Assembly (NCBI GenBank): GCA_031390755.1
Contig: JANMTS010000065.1
Span: 1 to 64,000, forward strand
Source of the DNA: DATMER01 sp031390755
GTDB taxonomy: Bacteria > Acidobacteriota > Thermoanaerobaculia > Multivoradales > UBA5704
Reading direction: 5' to 3'
Length of the DNA: 64,000 nucleotides
The notes beneath the pieces were generated by a model, which ran no database searches, was not told the origin of the DNA, and worked only from the letters and a program-made list of their open reading frames with translations. Made by a program: the position numbers and the translations under genes. Positions 17,885 through 27,381 of this stretch are shown here, one piece after another (the first letter of the stretch is position 1; every line of letters begins with the position of its first letter).

Positions 17885-19255
17885 ATGGCCGCTCTTACGA
17901 CTCCTCCCCGCCGCCGGATGGCGGTTCTCGCCGCGCCGATCCTCGTTCTCGCCTGCCTGACGCCGCTCTTCGGTTTTGCCGCGCCCGCGAAACCCGCGCA
18001 GCCCCCGCAGCCCCGGCAGGACGCCGAGCGTCTCGTGATGCGGGCGCGTGTCAAGTCGATCATCCATCCGATCTCCTCCGAGATGATCGTCGACGCCGTG
18101 CGCGCGGCCGACGCCGCGGGCGCCGCGGCGCTCGTGATCGAGTTGGACACCGCCGGCGGCCTGATGACCTCGACGCGGGACATCACCACCGCCATCCTCG
18201 GCGCGCGGACGCCCGTCGTGGTCTACGTCGCGCCGAGCGGCGCGCAGGCCGCCTCCGCCGGCTTCTTCATCCTGATGTCGGCCGACATCGCGGCCATGGC
18301 GCCGGGCACGAACAGCGGCGCGGCCCACCCGGTGGGCTCGGGCGGCGAGGACATCGACGGCACGATGGGCAAGAAGGTGGAGGAGGACGCCTCGGCGAAC
18401 ATCCGCTCCATGGCGAAGCGCAACGGCCGCAATGTCGAGCTGGCGCAGGCGGCGGTGCTCCAGAGCCGCTCGTTCACCGCCGACGAGGCGCTCGAAGGCA
18501 AGCTCCTCGACCTGATCGCCCCCGACTTCGACAAGCTGCTGGTGGCCCTCGACGGCCGGACGGTCAAGCGCGGGGAGGGCGTCGTGACGCTGCGCACGCG
18601 CGGCGCGAAGGTGGAGGAGATCGAGCTGTCGCCGCTGCGCAAGATCCTGGCCGTGATCGCCCAGCCGGACATCGCGATGATCCTGCTCACGCTGGGCGGC
18701 CTCGGCCTCTACTTCGAGTTCATGAACCCGGGCGCGATCGCGCCCGGCGTGATCGGCGGGATCTGCCTGATCCTGGGCTTCTTCGCCCTTTCGGTGCTGC
18801 CCGTCGACTTCGCCGGCCTGGCGCTGCTGGCGCTCGCCATGATCCTGTTCATCGCGGAGATCAAGATCGTCAGCCACGGCGTGCTGGCGATCGGCGGCAC
18901 GGTCGCCATGGTGCTCGGCGCCCTGATGCTCTTCAAGACGCCGGAGCCGGCGCTACGCGTCAGCCTGGAGGTGATCGTGAGCCTGGCAATCTTCTCTCTG
19001 GCGGTGGTGGCGTTCCTGACGTTCATGGTGTTGCGGGCGCGGCAGGCGCCGGTCCGCACGGGCATGGAAGGGCTGGTGGGCGAGATCGGCACGGCCCGCT
19101 CCGGGCTCTCTCCGCGCGGCAAGGTCTTCGTGCATGGAGAGATCTGGGACGCGGTCTCCGACGAGCCCGTGGCCGCGGGCGAGCCGGTCGAGGTGGCCGC
19201 CGTCCGCAATCTGACCCTGGCGGTGCGCCCGCATCGCCGGCAACCGTCGGTCTGA
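17885..19255 (+). CDS. nfeD: NfeD-family membrane serine protease
   Basis: The ATG at 17885 is chosen because a signal/anchor sequence (MAVLAAPILVLACLTPLFGF) follows directly (456 aa). A ClpP/crotonase-like domain (about 50-230) has the catalytic serine in SGAQAASAGFF and the conserved MAPGTNSGAAHPV. Four to five membrane helices (about 255-395) and a small soluble OB-fold domain (LVGEIGTARSGLSPRGKVFV) complete the long-form NfeD layout. The family cleaves hydrophobic stretches of SPFH proteins, and the next gene encodes a slipin, the standard nfeD-slipin pair. They probably act together in membrane quality control or microdomain organisation. Confidence 0.93.
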   Translation: MAALTTPPRRRMAVLAAPILVLACLTPLFGFAAPAKPAQPPQPRQDAERLVMRARVKSIIHPISSEMIVDAVRAADAAGAAALVIELDTAGGLMTSTRDITTAILGARTPVVVYVAPSGAQAASAGFFILMSADIAAMAPGTNSGAAHPVGSGGEDIDGTMGKKVEEDASANIRSMAKRNGRNVELAQAAVLQSRSFTADEALEGKLLDLIAPDFDKLLVALDGRTVKRGEGVVTLRTRGAKVEEIELSPLRKILAVIAQPDIAMILLTLGGLGLYFEFMNPGAIAPGVIGGICLILGFFALSVLPVDFAGLALLALAMILFIAEIKIVSHGVLAIGGTVAMVLGALMLFKTPEPALRVSLEVIVSLAIFSLAVVAFLTFMVLRARQAPVRTGMEGLVGEIGTARSGLSPRGKVFVHGEIWDAVSDEPVAAGEPVEVAAVRNLTLAVRPHRRQPSV

Positions 19256-19276
19256 GTTGGTACGAAAGGAATCGCA

Positions 19277-20044
19277 ATGGAAGGAAGCCTGTTCTTCGGA
19301 ATCGGTCTGGTCGTCGTCCTCGGGCTGTTCCTGTTCTCACGCTGGGTCAACGTCCTCAACGAATACGAGCGCGCCGTCACCTTCTGGCTCGGCCGCCTGG
19401 GGCAGACGCCCAAGGGACCGGGCCTCGTCCTAATCTTCTGGCCCTTCGAGAAGATGATCAAGGTGTCGCTGCGGACCGTGGTGCTGGACGTGCCGCCGCA
19501 GGACATCATCACGCGGGACAACGTGTCCGTGAAGGTCAACGCGGTGGTCTACTTCCGCGTCGTCGATCCGGGCCGGGCGATCGTGGAAGTGGAGAACTAC
19601 CTCTACGCCACCAGCCAGCTCGCCCAGACCACCCTGCGCTCGGTCCTGGGCCAGGCGGACATGGACGAGCTGCTCTCCGAGCGCGAGAAGCTCAACGACC
19701 AGCTCCAGGCGATCATCGACCGCCAGACCGATCCCTGGGGCATCAAGGTTTCCATGGTCGAGCTCAAGCACGTCGACCTGCCGACCGAGATGCAGCGGGC
19801 CATGGCGCGCCAGGCTGAGGCCGAGCGGGAAAAACGCGCTAAGATCATTCACGCGGCGGGTGAGCTGGAAGCCTCGGTCAAGCTGGCCGAAGCGGCCGAG
19901 ATCATCGGCAAGCACCCGGTGACGCTGCAGCTGCGCTACCTGCAGACGCTCACCGAAATCTCGGCGGAGAAGAACTCGACGATCCTGTTCCCCTTGCCGA
20001 TCGACTTGATCAAGGCCTTCCTCGACCGCAAGGATAGCCAGTGA
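19277..20044 (+). CDS. Slipin (SPFH/stomatin family) protein
   Basis: A 255-aa SPFH protein. One N-terminal membrane helix (LFFGIGLVVVLGLFLFSRWV) is followed by the band-7 domain (NEYERAVTFWLGRL, DVPPQDIITRDNVSVKVNAV, PGRAIVEVENYLYATSQLAQ) and a helical oligomerisation region ending in PLPIDLIKAFL. The start has AAAGGA upstream. Slipins form membrane-bound oligomeric rings and are partnered by NfeD, whose gene ends 21 bp upstream, so the two form an operon. Confidence 0.93.
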   Translation: MEGSLFFGIGLVVVLGLFLFSRWVNVLNEYERAVTFWLGRLGQTPKGPGLVLIFWPFEKMIKVSLRTVVLDVPPQDIITRDNVSVKVNAVVYFRVVDPGRAIVEVENYLYATSQLAQTTLRSVLGQADMDELLSEREKLNDQLQAIIDRQTDPWGIKVSMVELKHVDLPTEMQRAMARQAEAEREKRAKIIHAAGELEASVKLAEAAEIIGKHPVTLQLRYLQTLTEISAEKNSTILFPLPIDLIKAFLDRKDSQ

Positions 20045-20060
20045 CGGAGCGCCTCACCAC

Positions 20061-20816
20061 GTGACGAATTCCCACGAGCCCAGCTATTACGAGATCGCGC
20101 TGACCAACCGGCAGGTGGTCGTCGCCTTCGTGATCCTGTTGATCTGCCTGGTGTCCGCGTTCTTCTCCGGCCTGTGGATCGGCCGGGAGAGCGCGGCCCG
20201 GGCGCAGAGCCAGATGGCGCGCAACGCTCCTCCGGAGTCGGTCCAGCCCGAGGAGGGCCAGGCCCTGGAGGAGTTCCGCTTCTTCGAGGACGACCAGACC
20301 CCGGCCGGCGCCGGGTCCGCGAGAGACGCCGCGGCGCAGGACGCCGATCCGGTGGAGACGCCCCGGACGGACACGACGCTGGTCGAGGACTTCGGCGGCT
20401 CCGACTCGGAACAGGGAGCCGGCGACGCGAAAGACGTGGAGCCGGCCGACCGAGACATCGTCGAGGCGACGCCCCGGCCCGTGCCCACCCCCTCGCCGAC
20501 GCCGACACCCGCGACGCCCCGGCCGACCCCCGCTCCGACTCCGGCGCGGCCCCGGGCCGCGGCTCCGGCAGAGCCCCGGCTCGCGGCTGGCCAGGTCGTC
20601 ATCCAGGTCTTCTCCACGGCCGACCTCCCCCAGGCGGAGAGCGTGCAGGGCCGGCTGAGCAAGGGCGGCCACAAGGCCTATCTCTCGCCCGTGCAGGTGG
20701 GCGGACGCACCATGTACCGCGTGCGCATCGGACCGTTCGACTCCCGCGACAAGGCGCAGACGGTCGCCGAGCAGGTTCGGAAAGGCTACAAGCTCGACAC
20801 CTGGGTCACCGAGTGA
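20061..20816 (+). CDS. SPOR-domain membrane protein
   Basis: Starts at GTG 20061 (251 aa). A short cytoplasmic N-terminus (SYYEIALTNRQ) and one membrane helix (VVVAFVILLICLVSAFFSGL) lead into a long acidic then Pro/Thr/Ala-rich periplasmic linker (PVPTPSPTPTPATPRPT). The C-terminal ~75 residues form a SPOR domain (VIQVFSTADLPQAESVQGRL, GGHKAYLSPV, MYRVRIGPFDSRDKAQTVAE). SPOR domains bind denuded septal peptidoglycan, so a division-site role is likely. The lnt gene overlaps its stop codon. Confidence 0.88.
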   Translation: MTNSHEPSYYEIALTNRQVVVAFVILLICLVSAFFSGLWIGRESAARAQSQMARNAPPESVQPEEGQALEEFRFFEDDQTPAGAGSARDAAAQDADPVETPRTDTTLVEDFGGSDSEQGAGDAKDVEPADRDIVEATPRPVPTPSPTPTPATPRPTPAPTPARPRAAAPAEPRLAAGQVVIQVFSTADLPQAESVQGRLSKGGHKAYLSPVQVGGRTMYRVRIGPFDSRDKAQTVAEQVRKGYKLDTWVTE

Positions 20817-22351
20817 AGTGGGTGAAATGGGGGCTCGCGGCGGGCGCCGGCATCCTGTGGGCGCTCCAGTTCGGCCGTGAGCCCGGCATCATCGCGCCCT
20901 GGATCGCTCTCGCGCCGCTCCTCTTCCTGTTCTCCAGGACCCAGGCCTCCGGACGCCTCGCCTTCGTGGCCGGCTTCGCGGCCTGGATGACCGGCCTCTC
21001 CTGGGTCGTCCCCACGCTCATCACCTTCGGCGGCATGTCCAGGCTGGTCGCCATTCTCCTGGCCGGTCTCCTGGCCGCGTATCTCGCGAGCTTCGACGCG
21101 GTCTTCGGCTGGCTCGGCGGCAAGGCCTGGCGGCGCTGGCCCTGGCTGCGCCTGCTGGTGGTGCCGTCGCTCTGGGTCGCGCTCGAATGGCTGCGGACGT
21201 ATCTCTTCGGCGGATTCCCCTGGAACCTCGCCGCGTACGCCTGGGTCGACGTGCCCGGCGCCCTGCCGCTGTCGGCCTGGGTGGGGCCGTACGGCATCTC
21301 GTTCCTGGTGGTGCTGGCGAACGCCGGCGTGGCCGCGACTGTGGAACAGTACCGCAGCCCGCGCCGCTGGATGCCGCTGGCCGTGGCCTGGACGGTGCCG
21401 CTCCTTCTCCTCCCCCTGGCCGGCCGCTGGAGCTTCCGCCAGAGCCTGGAGGATGTCCACGACGCCGTCCAGTCCGGCGAGCCCGGCCGCCCGGTGCGCC
21501 TGATCCAGCCCAACATCCCGAACCTGATGGGGTACGACCCGGTCGTCGTCCTTCAGGGCTACAACCGGCTGCTCGACGCCTCGGTCAAGGCCTGCCGGCC
21601 GGGCGCGCTGGTGGTCTGGCCCGAGAGCGCGGCCTGGCCGTTCCTCTTCGTGCAGAACGAGCAGCTCCAGGCCGACCTGCAGCACCTGTCGAGCCTGGGA
21701 TGCACGGTGCTGTTCAACTCCAGCCATCCGGTCGAGGGGAGCTTCTACAACTCGGCGTACCTGCTGACGCCCGAGGGCACGCTCCACCGCTACGACAAGC
21801 GGCATCTGGTGCCGTTCGGGGAATACGTCCCCTTCCGCGGCCTCTTCTCCTGGATGGACAAGCTGGCCCGCAACGCCGGGGAGTTCCGCCCGGCGGACCG
21901 CCTGGAGATCCTGCCCTGGGACGGGGAGAAGATCGGCATGGCCATCTGTTACGAGGTGGTCTACCCGGACGAGGTGGCCGAGTTGACGAAGCAGGGCGCC
22001 ACGATCCTCGTCACGGTCACGAACGACGCCTGGTACGGCGACACCTGGGCGCCCTGGCAGCACTACCGGGCAGCCCGCTTCCGCGCCGCCGAGAACCGCC
22101 GGCCGCTGCTGCGGGCGGCGATCACGGGCGTGTCCGCGGTCATCGGGCCGGACGGCTCGGTCTGGTCGCAGCTCGGGGTGTTCAAGGAGGGAACGCTCTC
22201 GGCGAGCGTCCTGGGCCGCAAGGGGCTCACCCCCTACGCCCGGCTGCCGTGGCTGTTCCCGTTCCTGGCCTCGCTCGTCTCGGCAGCCTCCCTGGTTGCG
22301 CTATATTTTCGTTCCAAGACGGTTGGTTCCAAGAAGGAGACCCGGTCATGA
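20813..22351 (+). CDS. lnt: Apolipoprotein N-acyltransferase
   Basis: Transfers an acyl chain to the N-terminus of lipoproteins in the inner membrane, the last step of lipoprotein maturation in diderms. The 512-aa protein starts at a GTG overlapping the SPOR stop (GTGA). Six to seven membrane helices lie in the first ~205 residues, followed by a nitrilase domain with the triad E271 (WPESAAW), K329 (YDKRHLVPFGEYVP) and C379 (MAICYEVVYPD). This spacing matches E. coli Lnt (E267, K335, C387). A final C-terminal helix follows. The ATGA junction with prfB couples the two genes. Confidence 0.95.
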   Translation: MKWVKWGLAAGAGILWALQFGREPGIIAPWIALAPLLFLFSRTQASGRLAFVAGFAAWMTGLSWVVPTLITFGGMSRLVAILLAGLLAAYLASFDAVFGWLGGKAWRRWPWLRLLVVPSLWVALEWLRTYLFGGFPWNLAAYAWVDVPGALPLSAWVGPYGISFLVVLANAGVAATVEQYRSPRRWMPLAVAWTVPLLLLPLAGRWSFRQSLEDVHDAVQSGEPGRPVRLIQPNIPNLMGYDPVVVLQGYNRLLDASVKACRPGALVVWPESAAWPFLFVQNEQLQADLQHLSSLGCTVLFNSSHPVEGSFYNSAYLLTPEGTLHRYDKRHLVPFGEYVPFRGLFSWMDKLARNAGEFRPADRLEILPWDGEKIGMAICYEVVYPDEVAELTKQGATILVTVTNDAWYGDTWAPWQHYRAARFRAAENRRPLLRAAITGVSAVIGPDGSVWSQLGVFKEGTLSASVLGRKGLTPYARLPWLFPFLASLVSAASLVALYFRSKTVGSKKETRS

Positions 22352-23467
22352 TCGCTTCCGACGCCCAGACGCGTATCGATAGCCTCGCAGAGCAACTCAC
22401 CAACCTCCGGGGGTATCTTTGAGGACACCGGCTTAGAAAAAGAGCTGTGGGACATCGACCGGCAGATGCAGGAGCCGGGCTTCTGGGACGACCCCACCCG
22501 TAACGCTTCCCTGATGAAACAGCGCCGCGGTCTCGAGAAGCGCCTCGAAACCCTGAAGGCGCTGCGCTCCGACGCCGACGAGCTGGCCACCTGGCGCGAG
22601 CTGCTCGACGAGAGCGAGGTCGACGAGGAGATGGTCCGCTTCCTCGACCGGTTGAAGGTCGACCTGGACCGCCTGGAGCTGGAGCTCAAGCTCTCCGGTC
22701 CGGACGACGACAAGTACGCCATCCTGGCCATCCACCCCGGAGCCGGCGGCACCGAGTCGCAGGACTGGGCCGAGATGATCCTGCGCATGTATCTGCGCTG
22801 GGGCGAGCAGCACGGCTTCCAGGTGGAGCTGATGGAGCGCCAGGACGGCGACGAGGCCGGGATCAAGAGCGCCACGGTCGCGGTGCGCGGCGAGAACGCC
22901 TACGGTTACCTCAAGAGCGAGGCCGGCGTGCATCGCCTGGTGCGGATCAGCCCCTACGACTTCCAGGGCCGGCGCCACACCTCGTTCGCCTCGGTGGACG
23001 TCTTCCCGGAGGTGGACGACGACATCGCGATCGAGGTGGCGGACAAGGATCTCCGGATCGACACCTACCGCTCGTCGGGCGCCGGCGGTCAGCACGTCAA
23101 CAAGACCGAGTCGGCGGTTCGCATCACGCACATGCCCAGCGGCATCGTGGTGGCCTGCCAGAACGAGCGCAGCCAGATCAAGAACCGGGCGATGGCGATG
23201 AAGGTTCTCCGGTCGCGCCTCTACGACCGCGAGGTCCAGCGGCGCCAGAAGGAGCAGGACGAGCGCGAGGGGTTGAAGATGGACAACTCCTGGGGCAGCC
23301 AGATCCGGAGCTACGTCCTCCATCCGTACCGCATGGTGAAGGACCACCGCACCGGCGCCGAGGTGGGCGACGCGAACCGCGTCCTGGACGGCGGCGTCGA
23401 TCCGTTCATCGAGGCCTTCCTCAGGGGGCAGATGGCGGTGCCGGGGAAAGATGACCTGGCGCTGTAG
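22348..23467 (+). CDS. prfB: Peptide chain release factor 2, with programmed +1 frameshift
   Basis: Recognises UGA and UAA stop codons. Translation starts at ATG 22348 (AAGGAG upstream) and meets an in-frame UGA at 22420-22422 after 24 codons. A +1 shift at CTT TGA there continues in the frame that ends at 23467, giving 372 aa, the usual RF2 length. The join reads NLRGYL then EDTGLEKELW. The GGQ motif is in SGAGGQHVNKTESAV (246-248). The stop-codon-reading tripeptide is SPY (201-203) instead of the usual SPF. Annotation from the later ATG at 22466 would lose 39 residues. Confidence 0.95.
22411..22422 (+). promoter_or_regulatory. RF2 programmed-frameshift site
   Basis: GGGTATCTTTGA, preceded by CCGG, matches the E. 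coli slippery site (AGGGGGTATCTTTGAC) almost base for base: internal Shine-Dalgarno-like GGGGG, slippery CTT and an in-frame TGA. Low RF2 slows reading of TGA and favours the +1 shift, giving autoregulation. Confidence 0.95.
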
Positions 23468-23476
23468 GGGCCGGGG

Positions 23477-25090
23477 GTGAGGGTCCGCCTCGACTACGTC
23501 TCCCCGCTGCCGCCGGTCCGGTCGGGGATCGCCGACTACAGCGTCGACCTCCTGCCGTTCCTGGCCGAGCGCGCCGATGTCCGGCTGATCCGCCTGCCGG
23601 GTCAGCCGGTGGCTCCCGAGGTCGAGTCGGCGTGGCCGATGGCTCCGGCGGAGGCGACCGGGACGGACAATCGTCTGCCTCTCTACCAGATGGGCAACAA
23701 CCGCTACCACGAGGGGGTGCGGGATCTGGCGCTCCGCATCCCCGGTGTGCTCACCCTGCACGATGTGGTGCTGCATCACCTGCTTCTCGACGTCACCCTC
23801 GGGCGCGGCGACTTCTATCCTTATAAGGATCTGCTCACCCGGGACCACGGCTGGGTCGGCACGGCCGCGGCCCTCGCCAAGCGCTGGAACGCCTACGGCT
23901 CCGCGCCGGTGTTCTCGCTGCCGGCGCACCGCGGTCTGCTGCGGCGCCAGCGGGGCGTGCTCGTCCACAGCGAATGGGCTGCGGACGTGATCCGCGAGGA
24001 AGACCCGGAGATCCGCGTGCGGGCGATCCCCATGGGGATTCCGCTGCCTCCGGCCGTCGACGAAGAGGCCGGCCGCCGGCTCCGCGTCCGGTTCGGCCTT
24101 CCCGTGGACAAGCCGGTGCTCGGCTCGTTCGGATTCCAGACTCCTATCAAGAGGACGTCCGTAGCTGTTCAGGCGCTGGCCTGTTCCGGGCTCGAAGACG
24201 CCCACCTGCTGGTCGTGGGGGAGTCCTCGACGGGGCTGGACCTGATGGACGAGGCCCGCCGGATCGGTGTGGGAGACCGGGTCCACGTGCTCGGCTTCGT
24301 CACCTTCGAAGAGCTGGAAGCTTCGATCGCGGCGGTCGACCTCTGCCTCAACCTCCGGTATCCGACGGCGGGGGAGACCTCGGCGTCGCTGCTGCGGGTG
24401 CTGGCCGGCGGCCGGCCGGCCGTGGTCTCCGACTACGCCCAGTTCGCCGACCTGCCGCGCGAGGTCGTGGTGCGCGTCCCGCTCTCCGGCGAGGAAGAGC
24501 CGGCGGAGCTGGCCGGCATGGTCCGCGCGCTGCTCGCCGAGCCCGGACGCCTGAAGGCCATGGGCGAGGCGGCGCGGGAGCACGTCCGGCTGCGCCATGC
24601 TCCGGCGCTCTCCGCGAGCGCCGTCGTCGATGCCTGCGAGGAGTGGCTCGAGCTGCCTCCGCCCGGCGATCTTCCGGCCGCCGGGCCGGACGTGCCGCCG
24701 CCCAGCAGCCTGGCCTGGGGACGGCTCGACGGCGAGGTGACGGTGGAAGGCGCCGAGATGCCCTGGCCGGAAGGGGAGCGGCGGCGACTCCGCATCCGCC
24801 TGCGCAACTCCGGCTTCGCCCGCTGGATCGCCGGAGACCGCGGTCCTGGCGGCGTGGCCTTGGTCCTCAAGATGTTCACGGCCGAAGATGCGGACGGACT
24901 GACCGCGGATCTGCTCGCGGACCGGCCCTGGCTGCCGCTGCCGCGCGACCTGGCTCCGGGCGAGGAGGCGTGGATCGAGACCGAGCTCCGCCGGCCGCCG
25001 GGCTTCGCGCACCTGTGGATCGAGCCGCACCTGTTTGGAGGCTTCGGGCTGTCCAAGCTCGGCGGGCCGCGATGGGAGATGCGCCTTTGA
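23477..25090 (+). CDS. Glycosyltransferase family 4-like protein
   Basis: Starts at GTG 23477, 9 bp after prfB (537 aa). The N-terminus (YVSPLPPVRSGIADYSVDLL) and the C-terminal Rossmann part (VLGSFGFQTPIKRTSVAVQA, HLLVVGESSTGLDL, NLRYPTAGETSASLLRVLAG) follow the GT-B fold of GT4 enzymes, with the glutamate of the E-x7-E motif in the last stretch. Residues ~415-537 form an extra beta-rich C-terminal domain (RRRLRIRLRNSGFARW, HLWIEPHLFGGFGLSKLGG) not usual in GT4. Donor and acceptor are unknown. It is coupled to the next membrane-protein gene by a TTGA overlap. Confidence 0.87.
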   Translation: MRVRLDYVSPLPPVRSGIADYSVDLLPFLAERADVRLIRLPGQPVAPEVESAWPMAPAEATGTDNRLPLYQMGNNRYHEGVRDLALRIPGVLTLHDVVLHHLLLDVTLGRGDFYPYKDLLTRDHGWVGTAAALAKRWNAYGSAPVFSLPAHRGLLRRQRGVLVHSEWAADVIREEDPEIRVRAIPMGIPLPPAVDEEAGRRLRVRFGLPVDKPVLGSFGFQTPIKRTSVAVQALACSGLEDAHLLVVGESSTGLDLMDEARRIGVGDRVHVLGFVTFEELEASIAAVDLCLNLRYPTAGETSASLLRVLAGGRPAVVSDYAQFADLPREVVVRVPLSGEEEPAELAGMVRALLAEPGRLKAMGEAAREHVRLRHAPALSASAVVDACEEWLELPPPGDLPAAGPDVPPPSSLAWGRLDGEVTVEGAEMPWPEGERRRLRIRLRNSGFARWIAGDRGPGGVALVLKMFTAEDADGLTADLLADRPWLPLPRDLAPGEEAWIETELRRPPGFAHLWIEPHLFGGFGLSKLGGPRWEMRL

Positions 25091-26784
25091 AATTCCTTGC
25101 GCCCCTGAAGGACACATACGGCTGGCTGGTCCTCGGCGCCCTCCTCTTCGCGCTGCTGGTCTCTACCCTCGTGAACGACCGCACCGCGCGTCCTCCCGAC
25201 GAAGGCGAGGAGCCGACCTACGCGCTCCAGGCTTCCAGCCTCGCCTGGGATTTCGACCTGCTCTACTCGCAGCAGGACTATCGCCGCTATGTGGATCAGT
25301 GGGGAGTACGCCCGCGGGGCATCGACCTCGAAAGCCGCGACGGCGGCCGGACCCAGGTCTTCGCCCGGCCGTTCCATCACGCGCTGCTCGCCGTCCCCTT
25401 CGTGCGGGTCATGCCGTACCGCGGCCTCCGGGTTGCGAACGTTCTGCTTCTGGCCGCCGCCGCGTTCCTCACCGCCCGCACGCTGGCCCGACGCCAGGGG
25501 ATGTCTGCGTCCGGAGTGGGGACTGCCGGCTCCGGCTCCGCCGCGCCGCTCTGGGTGGCCGCCTTCGTGTTCGCCTCGGCGGCCTTTTCCTATGTGTTCC
25601 TGGCGACGGCCGACGTCTTCCTGCTCGCGGTGACAGCCATCGGATTCTCCCTCGTCTTCTCCGACGGCCCTGCTCTGGCCCTGTCGTCGATGTACCAGGG
25701 GACGTCGGGATGGGCGTGGAGAACGTTCGGCCGATGGGCTGCGATTGGCGCGCTGCTGGCGATTCCGGGAACCTACCGGCTGCCCTATCTGCTGCTCCTG
25801 ATTCCGGCTGCGATCGCGCTGAACCGGTCGCCGTCGATCCGGCGCCAGCCCGCCTGGCTCGGCCTGCTCGCGGGGGCGCTGGCGCTCTTCGCGCTCACCG
25901 CCTTCGTCCAGATCGCGGCCGGAGCGGAGCCCTTCTGGGCCATGGCGGCCCGCAAGCCGCTGCTCGATCCGGCTCTGCTCGGCTGGAACGCCTGGTACTT
26001 CCTGGCGGGGAGGAACGTGGGCCTGCTGCCGTACTTCCTGCCGGTTCTGCTGGCCTTCTCGGCCTATCGCAAGGACCAGGGCCGCTGGGCGCTGCTGGCC
26101 GCGGCCGGGCTGGCGTCGCTCGGCTTCCTGCTGCTGCGGCCCTACGACTTCGCGGGCGTTGCAGGAACCGTGGGCAACCGGCTGTTCCTCCCCCTGTACG
26201 CCGCGCTCTGGTTCCTGCCGTTTCCGGTCCGGCCGCTCCGGGCCTCCTGGGCGTTGGTCACGGCGGCGCTGGCGGCTCCGCTCCTGTTTCCGCTCTGGAT
26301 GAGCCCGGCCACGCCTCACCCGGTCCCGGCCCGGATCGCGGACTGGCTCCCCTACGAGGCCACGCAGCAGGATCTGCCCGGCGAGTGGATGATCCACGAC
26401 GGCATCCGGGTCAAGCCGATCAGCTCCAACCTCTGGCGGGCGGAGACGGGGAGCGATCTGCGGATCGCCGGAGCCGAGACCGGCCATCTGGTCGTGGCCA
26501 GCCTCGAGCCTCTGCGCGGGCTCACCCTGGACTTCGACCGCAACGCGCCGTCCCGCCTCATTGCGAACGGCTCGGAGCTGCGGCCGACGATCCTGCGCGC
26601 CGACGGCTCGGTCTCCTTCGACGTCGCCCTCGGCTCGTCCCGGACCCACCCCATGGGATGGACGGGCGGCGAGCATCACATCTACGAAGTCAGCTTCCGC
26701 CTGCCGGAGGCCCCGGCGAAGCCGATCGGCTTCCGCATCCGGGCCTCCCAGGATCTGATAGAAATACAGAAGAGCCGAGGATGA
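25087..26784 (+). CDS. Polytopic membrane protein (glycosyltransferase-like)
   Basis: A protein of about 565 aa with ten or so membrane helices. The first is LVLGALLFALLVSTLV. An acidic loop RPPDEGEEPTYALQASSLAW follows, in the position where GT-C enzymes (PMT/ArnT type) carry a catalytic acidic pair. After the last helix (~370-390) a ~150-residue periplasmic beta-domain follows (GLTLDFDRNAPSRLIANGSE). This layout suggests a GT-C-like transferase partnered with the GT4 upstream, which is inference. The start chosen is the TTG overlapping the previous stop (GGGAG 8 nt upstream); an ATG at 25072 is the alternative. Confidence 0.7.
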   Translation: MKFLAPLKDTYGWLVLGALLFALLVSTLVNDRTARPPDEGEEPTYALQASSLAWDFDLLYSQQDYRRYVDQWGVRPRGIDLESRDGGRTQVFARPFHHALLAVPFVRVMPYRGLRVANVLLLAAAAFLTARTLARRQGMSASGVGTAGSGSAAPLWVAAFVFASAAFSYVFLATADVFLLAVTAIGFSLVFSDGPALALSSMYQGTSGWAWRTFGRWAAIGALLAIPGTYRLPYLLLLIPAAIALNRSPSIRRQPAWLGLLAGALALFALTAFVQIAAGAEPFWAMAARKPLLDPALLGWNAWYFLAGRNVGLLPYFLPVLLAFSAYRKDQGRWALLAAAGLASLGFLLLRPYDFAGVAGTVGNRLFLPLYAALWFLPFPVRPLRASWALVTAALAAPLLFPLWMSPATPHPVPARIADWLPYEATQQDLPGEWMIHDGIRVKPISSNLWRAETGSDLRIAGAETGHLVVASLEPLRGLTLDFDRNAPSRLIANGSELRPTILRADGSVSFDVALGSSRTHPMGWTGGEHHIYEVSFRLPEAPAKPIGFRIRASQDLIEIQKSRG

Positions 26785-27374
26785 CCATGGACGAGCGCCG
26801 CAGCTGGATCGCGGAGATCCGGGACCGACTTTCCTCGCCGCCGCCCCGGCGACTGGCGATGAACGACCTGCGCCAGGCCTCGGTGCTGGTGCCTCTCTAT
26901 GTGGACGCAGGCGAGCTCTGGACCGTCCTCACCAAGCGCTCCGACACCCTGACCAGCCACCGCAGCCAGATCGCCTTTCCGGGCGGCGTCCACGAGATCA
27001 AGGAAGACCCCTGGGCCGCGGCCCTGCGCGAAACCCAGGAAGAGATCGGCTTCGATCCCAAGTCCATCCTTCGCCTCGGCGAGCTCGACGAGGGGGATAC
27101 GCCGACCGGTTTCCGCGTCGTCCCCTGCGTCGGCGCCATTCGCTTCCCCTATGACACCACGCCGAACGCGGGCGAGATCTCCGAGGTCTTCGGCATTCCT
27201 CTGAGCGCCTTCACGAACCCAAAGATGGTGGAGGAGCGCCCGGTCGCGGTCAACGGCGTCGAGCGCCTGCTGCGCGTCTACCACGTGGGCAACCGGCAGA
27301 TCTGGGGCCTGACCGCGCGCATTCTGCAGAACCTGCTGATCCGGCTCGGCCTGGAGCCGGACACGGAGAATTGA
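26781..27374 (+). CDS. Nudix hydrolase, CoA pyrophosphatase type
   Basis: The 197-aa protein begins at an ATG that overlaps the previous stop (ATGA). The Nudix box is complete: GGVHEIKEDPWAAALRETQE followed by EIG. The CoA-specific signature directly upstream reads LTKRSDTLTSHRSQIAFPGG (compare LLTxRSxxLxxHxGQIxFPGG). The enzyme probably hydrolyses CoA or oxidised CoA to phosphopantetheine and ADP. Its place in a cell-envelope gene string may simply reflect co-transcription. Confidence 0.9.
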   Translation: MTMDERRSWIAEIRDRLSSPPPRRLAMNDLRQASVLVPLYVDAGELWTVLTKRSDTLTSHRSQIAFPGGVHEIKEDPWAAALRETQEEIGFDPKSILRLGELDEGDTPTGFRVVPCVGAIRFPYDTTPNAGEISEVFGIPLSAFTNPKMVEERPVAVNGVERLLRVYHVGNRQIWGLTARILQNLLIRLGLEPDTEN

Positions 27375-27381
27375 GAGAGAC

